From contig JAJEKB010022010.1 in assembly GCA_022393335.1 (NCBI GenBank), positions 89,999 to 153,998 of the forward strand: a DNA stretch of 64,000 nucleotides, given 5' to 3'. The notes beneath the pieces are model-generated. The model ran no database searches. It was not told the DNA's origin and was given only the letters and a program-made list of their open reading frames with translations. This document shows positions 56,425 through 64,000 of the stretch, one piece after another. The DNA is from Macrotrachela quadricornifera (Eukaryota > Rotifera > Eurotatoria > Philodinida > Philodinidae). The translations under genes were made by a program, and so were the position numbers. The first letter of the stretch is position 1; each line of letters begins with the position of its first letter.

Positions 56425-57577
56425 TCAAAACACAATAAAATTCGCATATCTTCTTTTAGGTATGTCGACTGCCGCTAACAATAAATATCTTAAAAAGAAT
56501 GGATGTTTTAGTATTTTGCTGACGTCTCCATCGTCGAACACAAATACAAATGAAAGAAGTTCGGAAACTGGATCTTCAATCATTTTCGAATAAAAAATGT
56601 TCGATATCGGCATCAGATATAATTCCCAAAATACTGGATTTACGTGGGCAGTTATACTGAAGCAAATGAAAAAAGTAGCATCAAAATGAAGTAAAAGAAA
56701 GTTTCTTTAAAAAGTCATGTTTTAGCTGAATGCTTTCTTCAAAGAAATGAGTGATATCCTTAGTTATTTTGGACTAAGATACAGTAAATTATGCTGAATA
56801 CATCTAGAAAGTTTGATGATTTCACAGGTTTTAATCACTCTATGGATTATCATTTGCATTCATAAGATCCAATTTTTAACAGACTTTTATACTAATTTCT
56901 CTAAGTTTTATCATCTTCAAAACATATAGTGGCAATTGTATGCATTGGTAATTATACTTACTGAAAGGAATAGTTGCTGACATCAGATGAATAGCTGTTC
57001 CTTCCCTTTTCACATAGCCACCTTGTGCTCCTAAAATACTGATAAATAAAGCCTGCAAGCGACTTTCAGTTGTTCGATAGAACATTGCTAAATTTGTGTT
57101 ACGTTTGATGAAATTTATCGTATTTCGTCTAATCAATAGAGCCTCTTGTTGACGTTGAACTAAAAGCATTGAACATTCAAAACTTGTTAATTGTTTCTTA
57201 AGAGTTTCTTTCTCTTTAATATCTTCTCTTCTTTGTATAGCTGATATATTTTGTTGTTTAAAGAGACGTTCATCTATATCTTCCATACGAGCTTGTAAAG
57301 AACTTTCATTCTCCGATAATTGCTCTAATTCTTCGTTAATTTTTGCTAATTTTTGATTTGTATTGGTTAAATCTTGTTCAATCAGTTTCTTCACATCTTG
57401 ATCATTAGTCACTTGTTGTAGTTCTTGTGAACGTTTTGCTACGTTTGAAGTTAAATCAGAGAAAAGTTCTTTGTATGTATTAGGATCAGTAGGATCGAGT
57501 ACAACTGAACTATCGGCAATAATGCTACTTAGACCAATTAAATGTGCAAACAAAATTTTTTGATAATGTTCACTCAT
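56425..57577 (-). CDS. Two-exon protein with central coiled coil, unknown function
   Basis: Exon 1 is 56962-57577 (ATG 57577, MSEHYQKILFAHLIGLSSII), ending at a GTAAGT donor in phase 1. A matching phase-1 acceptor at 56634 opens exon 2 (56425-56633, FWELYLMPISNIFYSKMIED then LSFVFVFDDGDVSKILKH), giving 274 residues in total. Residues about 45-165 are a strong coiled coil (NQKLAKINEELEQLSENESS). RLQALFISILGAQGGYVKRE follows. The 328-nt intron is longer than most here, and the second exon's stop is the natural end of the frame. No family recognised. A more distal in-frame start (a TTG-led extension to 57619) has no ATG and was not used. Confidence 0.5.
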
Positions 57578-58268
57578 TCGCAAAGGGCTTGATGTCGACA
57601 ATTGGATATCATTTACCAAAAGGATGATCTATCTGTTCATTTCATGGAATATATCTTCATTTATCGAATACCATCCACATTCTGACTCTGTGCTGTATGT
57701 GATTTAATCACATCTATATAAATTTATCAAAAGCTTTTGAAACAGCATGAAGAAAACAAACTATGGTCAAACATAGCATAGCCATTGCCAATTCTAGACG
57801 TCATAAAAATTCTATTTTTATCAGAACATTTTCTTTAAATTACGATTTAGGAATATTTATATTTATCAATATCAACAAGAACATAGATAATCCCATCAAA
57901 TCAATCCTCTATTAAACTCCATAAATATCGGCCTGTCATTTATTATACTATAAAGATTACTAAAAAAATTTTTTTCTGAATCAAATTGTTAAGATGATCT
58001 AACATCTTTGAAAGATTTCATCAATAAAAAAAAACAATCCGGACATCAAAATCAACGTCTAATCGTATTGAAAAATTAAATATCATATTTTAATTCGATC
58101 TAGAAGAATCAAATCATATACCACTTAGTGCTAAATACAGACACCTTCCAATTAATCATCATCATCATTATTCACCATATTTAAAGACAGTCTTCAAATT
58201 TATTTCAGTAATTTCATGAATAGTCAAACAAAATAATACACAAAATATTCAGAAAACTTCTTTTATAC
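57578..58268. other. Intergenic
   Basis: Nothing coding. Contains only AT-rich spacer and short ATCATCATC runs. Confidence 0.35.
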
Positions 58269-58875
58269 CAGACTTTCTAGAGCTTTTACTGCTGATCATT
58301 TTCGTATGAACAAGTTGTGAATATCATTAAAAAATGATAATGCTATAATCAACATACTGAACATAATAAAATGGTTTAGAATCTCATTTTTCCTGGTAAA
58401 AGATCAGAAAAAGTCTATTCACCAAATTCAAAATGACTACACATTCCAGAGAAATATGACAATAGATTTTGTAGAGGAAAAGTTCCTCTATAAATCTCTG
58501 TAGTTGATCTCTCTAACACTAAAAGAATATTGAATAAATTTTAATACAATATTTCTATCAAAAATCTTATTTTATATCATAAAAAGCCTACACAATGTTC
58601 CATTCAGATTTATTCAATATTCTTCCAGTATTTGAAAAGCTAACTATAGCAATTTCTAGAGTAACTGTCCTCTACAAAATCTTTTGTCATGCTTCTCCAG
58701 AAAAATATCATTTTTTAGATCAATGAATCGACTTTTTCCGATCTTCTCTCAGGAAAAATGTAATTTTAAATTATTTTACTATGTTTAGTATATTCACTGT
58801 AATATTATCATTTCTTAATGAAGATCACAACCTTCTTATATCGAAATGATCATCGAAAAACCTCTACAAAATCTG
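58269..58875. repeat. 607-bp foldback palindrome
   Basis: Arms of about 270 nt pair imperfectly over their full length around a loop at 58541-58605. Anchors: CAGACTTTCTAGAG / CTCTACAAAATCTG outside, GATCAGAAAAAGTC / GACTTTTTCCGATC in the middle, GAATATTGAATAAAT / ATTTATTCAATATTC near the loop. Sub-blocks such as GATTTTGTAGAGG occur twice per arm. No open frame. Confidence 0.8.
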
Positions 58876-59281
58876 TCTATTTGTGAAAGAATCATTCAAT
58901 CGATTAATAATAAGCAATAAACTAAGATCAGATTTTATTCTCCATTCTTTAAAATAAAAATCATATTTTTAAAGCCCTAAAATTAGATAAATAACTAAGC
59001 ATATTAAGAATTAAAAAAAATCTCATAGATTTCTAAAATAATGAGAATGATAATAACAACTTTATTCAAAGAAAATCTTCATCGACAAGTAGATCAACTA
59101 ATGAACGTAACAAAATGATAATAAGATAACGAAATATAACGATAACAATTACAAAAAAAAAGTTAATCATAAGTGGATCAGTTAATGTAAGTAATGAATG
59201 ATAACAAAATAAGAAAAAAATATAACAAAAGCTTGACCAAAACAATATATGAAAAAAAACGAAGTCAATATTTTTCATTAT
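58876..59281. other. Intergenic
   Basis: AT-rich, nothing supported; the minus frame at 59066-59278 is hydrophobic low-complexity. Confidence 0.35.
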
Positions 59282-59499
59282 TTATTGTTGTTGTGTACGA
59301 AGCCGATGTTGTGCTGCTAAAAAGGATGAATTGCAAATATTTATATAAATACGATATAATACTCACCATCTAAGAGTACATCGAGATAGAATTGTGTTAA
59401 AAAACGTGTACCAACATCTGTAGTCAACCGTTTTATTTGTTTATTGTTTAACCTCTTCTCCATCAATAGCTCTTGACCTTCTTGAATTGATTTATCCAT
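59282..59499 (-). CDS. Small two-exon protein (or 3' end of a larger one), unknown
   Basis: Exon 1 (59367-59499) ends at a GTGAGT donor in phase 1; exon 2 (59282-59316) starts after TTTTTAG and ends in TAA, a 50-nt intron. The product would be 55 residues, MDKSIQEGQELLMEKRLNNK onward, containing VGTRFLTQFYLDVLLD and ending in RTQQQ. It is probably helical. An AG 15 nt upstream of the ATG leaves open that this is the end of a longer gene whose earlier exons I cannot find. No family recognised. Confidence 0.4.
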
Positions 59500-60451
59500 A
59501 CGCTGAATTTCACTTTTGTAAATTTCAATATAACAAAAAAAATATTGAAAAAATACAAAAAAACAGCATATGATATCATGCAAGAGCAGTTAGTTGGTAT
59601 ATTGACGCATAATCATACAATCTATAAACATAATTCTGTTGAAAAAACAAAACGAATAAAGTAATTTTTCATGCAAAAATAAAGCATCTTTTTTCAAAGA
59701 TTTATCTTTTTGGTGAAAAAAATGAGGGAATCACAGAACTTATACTGCATCCACAGAAAGTTCGTAAAAAACCTTTATCTTCTAGTATGAAATTATATGA
59801 AAAAATCAGGTTATTTAACTTTTTTCAACAACGGTTGTAATTGAATAGTTTTTGTGCTGATTTATATGATTTTCAGAAATATTTGTTATTTTTCATTAGG
59901 AATTTAGTCAAAATATTCCGATTTAAAAATAAACTAAATAGCATATTCGAAATCAATGCAAAAACTGTAGTAACGAAAATAATTTTTATGGAAAAACTTC
60001 TTCTGTGCTACCTCTTGAAATTTTTTCTAAGAATGTGCAAATGAATTTTTCGTAAGTTTTTTTCACTGAGAATTATTTTAATTAGTGAATTTGTTTTGCA
60101 GTGATTCCGAATATGCTATTTAGTTTATTTTTAAATCGAAATATTTTGACTAAATCTCTCAAGAAAATTATAAATATTAATAAAACTAAATCAATCAATA
60201 TAAAAACTGTACAATCTCAACAGTTGTTGAAAAAGTTAAGTAACTGCCTGGTGTGTTTTTTTTCTCAGATTTTTTTCACTCTAGAAGATAGTTCCCACAT
60301 ACTGAACGTTTATATACTTGTGAAAGCAAGAAAAAAAAATATCTCGATAGACGGACATTGTTTAATGTATAGGAATGGTTATGAAAGAAAAATATTTGAC
60401 TATTCAGGAGAGAAAAAATATCCGGCAACTGATTAGAAAAAATATACCAAA
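59500..60451. other. Intergenic
   Basis: AT-rich; open frames at 59841-60044 and 60101-60436 are low-complexity Lys/Asn/Ile/Phe and not called. Confidence 0.35.
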
Positions 60452-60790
60452 GTTCATTGAGTAACCTGAAGTGAATGTAGATAAGAAGTCAGTAGATTCA
60501 TGTATATTAATTAGAACATTCTTATTTTTCATTTCTTTGAAAAGTTTTCTGCACGAGACCTCTAGCTGAATCTCTCCTCTATCGATTAATGAATTTTATT
60601 TCTCAAAATCTTGTGGATAGGTGAAATCACAAGATATTGAAAAATAAAATTCACCAATGGACAGAGGAGTGATTCAGCTAGATGTCTTATGAAAAAAATT
60701 TTTCAAAAAAACTGAAAAATAACAAACTTATAGTTAATATACGTAAATCTACTGAATTCTTCGATACATTCACTGCCGGTTACTCTGAAC
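60452..60790. repeat. 339-bp foldback palindrome (MITE-like)
   Basis: Arms of about 160 nt with a loop near 60615-60630. Matching pairs: GTTCATTGAGTAACCTGAAG / CCGGTTACTCTGAAC, TCAGTAGATTCATGTATATT / AATATACGTAAATCTACTGA, CTAGCTGAATCTCTCCTCT / AGAGGAGTGATTCAGCTAG. Similarity is high throughout, so this is a fairly recent insertion. No coding capacity. Confidence 0.85.
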
Positions 60791-61275
60791 ATTTTTTTAA
60801 CAAAGTGAAAGCATGCTTAACTTATAAAAACAATTCTCACTCTGTTTTGCTTGAATGAAGATTAACAAGCACAAGTATATATGATGTAGAGAAGTCTTTT
60901 TGTAAAGACAAAACTTACAATTGATTATTCGTAATATCTTGAATTGACATGTTACAATATAACAATAATAAAAATTCTTGTAAAAAAATACTGTTTTTTT
61001 TTTCTTATTTTTTATTTATCGCCTCTTGTGTAGACTCTATTCTGAAATTTCACTTGTCGAATCATTCGATCGATCAGTTGATTAACTTTGGTAATTAATG
61101 GAAATCAATCAAAAATGTTTTTCGAAAAGAATTTTTTTTCTTAGTAGAATATGAAACAGAGTTGCAATATATTGAAAAACTGAATTTTGACTACTAATTA
61201 AATAATTTAATAATTTTATTAAATTAATTTTCTGATTTTCTTGGAAGTATTTATGATATTAACATCAGAGCAAGG

Positions 61276-61570
61276 ACGCAAGTACATGTACTTGTTCTAT
61301 CTCTGACTCAGGGTGCAATTAAATTCCAAGGAGGCTTATCTTCACTATTATGCATTTGGTGAATAGGGTTCTATGACCATTTTGGTAGAGAATGTTGAGA
61401 TGAACAAAAGTCCCCGTACACAACAATATTGTTTCTGTGGTACATAAGCAAGAGAAACTGCCCTGAAATCTCATTGGTTAAGAATGGGCGTATCAGACTT
61501 GGACAGAAAGAAGTGGAACAAATAGATTTGTGTGAAATACAAGTACAAGTACTTATCCTACCTCTGTTCC
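61276..61570. repeat. Segment bounded by direct repeats carrying a CAAGTACATGTACTTG palindrome
   Basis: GCAAGTACATGTACTTGTTC plus TATCTCTG at 61276 and ACAAGTACAAGTACTTATCC plus TACCTCTG at 61539 are direct copies, about 260 bp apart. The first contains a perfect 16-bp palindrome. The sequence between them is less AT-rich than its surroundings. Confidence 0.5.
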
Positions 61571-61629
61571 GAATGGTCGAAATGCGTGCAGGTTTCCGAT
61601 AAAAGAACTCGACAACTAAAATCGTAGCC

Positions 61630-61995
61630 CGGAACACCTTTTTCAAGCTTTCAGAAGCTTGAAAACCGTTCTGGTTTCTGATTAAATAATCCAGAAACCA
61701 AAAAGGTATTCTTGGATATCTGTTCGAATACGCAATGGTATTTTAGAGAAGAATCATTTTACGAAAGTAGTGTCTGGGTTTCTGATAATAGGGAAAAGGT
61801 ATTCTAGAATATTCTAAGAACATTGAAATCGGTACTGTGGAGAACTGCAAAGTTTCCGAGGCCTTGGAAACCAGCAAGGTATTCTTGAAAACGCTTTCGA
61901 TGCTGAAAACCCTTTCGGAAACGAAAAGAGGGTTCCCGTAGGAATTTCCGACGGATTTCAGTATTGTAGGATACGGGCATTTTTTAGAGTGCAGG
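61630..61995. repeat. TTTCCGA-rich dispersed repeat, copy 2
   Basis: Repeated GTTTCTGAT, GAAACCA and GGTATTCT words; its distal end matches the distal end of 51060-51450, and both finish in TTTTTTAGA[AG]TG[TC]AG. Confidence 0.5.
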
Positions 61996-63346
61996 ATGTC
62001 CCAAAAGTTCGTCTGAAAATAAAATTTCAATAATTCGTCATCAACTTAAGCGATTTTGATAATCTTTTCACCATTTTATAGAGTATTCTCTAAAGTTTTA
62101 TATCATGTAAATTGATCTATAACATTTCTTCATCTACATTATTTGCAATTGAAATATGCGAAGCCATCCATTTTGAAACATATTTAAAAAAATTTTATGG
62201 AATTCTTCGTCTTGATCATTCACATTTCGTCATTTATCGAATGTTTTTCGAGACAGTCACACGCTATTTTGGATAAATTTCAGTGCAAATCAATTTGTTG
62301 ATATGCTGAAAAATGTTCGATGGCGAAATGGAAATGAAGAATTCTTAGAATATTTTTATACATGTTTTGACATGAGTGGGTGTATATATTTCAATTCAAA
62401 ATAATGAATTTGCAGAACTGTTATAGATCAATGTATATGATATCAAATTTTAGACAATATTCCATAAATGGCGAAAAGATGATTAAATCCGACTAGGTTG
62501 CTGACGAGTTATTCAAATTTTACCTTCTGATGGAGTTTTGTAACATCCTGTATATCATGCATATATTGAAATGAAAAGCCATGTTGCTTTTTTAAAACGG
62601 ATCAGCAGTCATGGTATTCGACCGAAATCGAAGAAATAACACTCGATAATCAACCATCTAATATTTAAAACTCAAACGCATAATCTTCTTCGTTATCTAT
62701 CTTGATTTCCTACGACCTTGACAATGGAATAGCAGAAAGGTGAAAACGAAATTTTGGGAATCTCGAAATTCCATCTAACTGATAAATTCAAATGTTTCTA
62801 CAGATCAGTCTCTGCATTAGACTATTGTTAAAAAACTCATAGTAAACCTCACCCGACAATAAAAGATTCGAAGTGCTAAAAAGTTTGGAAGGCAAATTAC
62901 AAGATTTCCTATTTAGTTAATAAAGTCGAGAAATTAAAAGTTTAATTAGTGTATTTCAGTAAACATAAGCCAAAGTTTTAGGGTTTTACACTAGAATTTC
63001 TAAAATACTGAGATCAACTTTCATTGTGGACTCCTAAAAACATAAAAGTTACCTCTCAAATCCTCCATATGGAAAAAGTTTTCTGATAAAACCTTTTTAA
63101 TTAAAAATTATCAGAAATAGTGGAACATAATAGAAGATCTCCTTGAAAAAATTTATGCTTGCACATAAAAAGTATCAAAAATGTTTGATTATTTATTAGC
63201 AAAAAAACAAAATGATAGCAATTCTTGAGATATATTGAGCACTAAAAAGTAAAGAAACTCACGGCTCAAGCAATACTGAAGAAAAGAAACATTAAAAAAC
63301 ATATTAATAAATATAGTCAAATGTAAACTGTGACGATTTTACGAGT

Positions 63347-63955
63347 CTATAAGTGAAATATAGAAGCTAATGAGTCGGTGAAGAGAATATATAAATCCGC
63401 ATCTACTAAAACTTGCTCATTTGGAATTGCTTGGCAGCCTGATTCGTGTTTCGCTTGGGGAAATTTATAGGTGAAGTTTCCAGATATAAAGGTGTTAATA
63501 CCAATTGGCAAAGTTGCTGGAGCAGTGAATTTTTGTGGTACATTTAGTTGACGAAGTTGTGTTGAATCACTTAAATCCATTGTAAAGTTAAATATCCCTA
63601 CTGGTGCACCCAAAGTAAGATTGAAATTGCCAATCATTCTAAGTTCGGTAAATATTGCCTGTTTACAATTGGCCTGTGACAATGTTATTGATGCATAGAC
63701 TTTAACAGGAAGAAGTATAACTATATTTACATTTGTTATATTTCTCAGTTGACATGTCTCCCAAGTTTTATTATCTTCAACATGCACTGTTATATTTACA
63801 TTTGTTGCTGCCGGTAATGATTCAGAATAATTCAAATTTAATATTTGGTTTCTGCATTGAACTATAAGACCAACACGCAAACCAGCAGATATTGAATTAA
63901 AAGTATTCAATATACATATTGCAATCACCAATAGATTTCACAAACGACCTAACAT
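63347..63955 (-). pseudogene. Secreted glycoprotein, unknown family, TGA stop in the signal peptide
   Basis: From ATG 63955 the frame reads MLGRL, then TGA (63938-63940), then NLLVIAICILNTFNSISAG and on without interruption to TAA at 63347. Read through the stop, the first 24 codons make a good signal peptide; without the ATG part there is no other in-frame ATG before the hydrophobic core. The mature part of about 180 residues has four cysteines (VQCRNQ, ETCQLRN, QANCKQA, ESGCQAI), several N-x-S/T sites (NVNITVHV, GNFNLTLG, GNFTYKF) and beta-rich composition. I do not recognise the family. The open frame is otherwise undamaged, so the stop is either very recent, allelic, a base-call error, or bypassed by an upstream exon outside the window. 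Confidence 0.55.
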
Positions 63956-64000
63956 TTTCCTTTAATTAATCTACAACAAAAGAAAAAAATAATTTTTCAT

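Larger units (their letters stand above)
60791..63346. other. 2.5-kb gene-poor region with repeats
   Basis: It contains the CAAGTAC direct repeats (61276-61570) and a TTTCCGA-rich repeat (61630-61995). Remaining spacer is AT-rich. Minus frames at 61371-61646 and 61743-62030 fall inside the repeats. Confidence 0.4.

Noticed and set aside
1..64000. Bdelloid trans-spliced leader sequence or telomere repeat
   Set aside because: Looked for the known leader and TGTGGG-type telomere runs and did not see either.

Overview
This is an AT-rich (roughly 70% A+T) animal nuclear window, most likely from a bdelloid rotifer of the Rotaria/Adineta type. The evidence is indirect but consistent. Genes are split by mostly very short GT-AG introns (48-76 nt). 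The protein families and fusions match those I know from bdelloid gene sets: cysteine-rich two-membrane-segment proteins, ADP-ribosyltransferases with an extra alpha/beta domain, EGF-7TM receptors, and ankyrin-like/U-box proteins. Long gene-poor stretches are full of decayed DNA transposons. I saw no rRNA, tRNA, CRISPR or prokaryotic operon structure.

Left part (1-15.3 kb): two tandem copies of a membrane protein family (1-3712, the second broken), a foldback repeat, a 5 kb gene-free stretch, a U-box protein ending in LysM (9598-10851), an EF-hand protein (11825-12993), a non-autonomous mariner-like element with about 200-bp terminal inverted repeats (13309-14129), and a small dead gene whose two stops both look like CGA-to-TGA changes (15072-15302).

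Middle part (15.3-40.2 kb): a GC-rich island (15746-15926); a dispersed repeat with subterminal GTCGACAAA-type motifs (second copy at 54.5 kb); a complete ten-exon secreted lipase (18355-20313, minus); a wrecked short-chain dehydrogenase (21460-22203, minus); and a dead mariner (23207-25787) split by a 1.47-kb foldback palindrome. A piggyBac-like TTAA-flanked element follows about 100 bp upstream of an ADP-ribosyltransferase gene (27126-28559). Then come a steroid-reductase-like membrane enzyme (31316-32027, minus) and a three-exon ADP-ribosylglycohydrolase/J1-crystallin-like gene (39046-40182, minus) with a 60-bp minisatellite upstream of it. An ADP-ribose transferase and a member of the hydrolase superfamily therefore sit 10 kb apart, although the hydrolase lacks the canonical metal motifs.

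Right part (40.2-64 kb): a prolyl-4-hydroxylase-like oxygenase with a TPR-like tail (45547-46392), an EGF-7TM receptor (48112-49281), a 604-residue coiled-coil protein ending in a possible CaaX box (52261-54075, minus), a two-exon coiled-coil protein (56425-57577, minus), a tiny two-exon gene (59282-59499, minus), and a secreted glycoprotein with a TGA stop inside its signal peptide (63347-63955, minus). Between them lie tandem 120-bp repeats and two long foldback palindromes (58269-58875 and 60452-60790).

The genes do not form a pathway. The coherent theme is many long inverted repeats and dead cut-and-paste transposons around single genes. All functional calls come from reading translations by eye; none was checked by database search.
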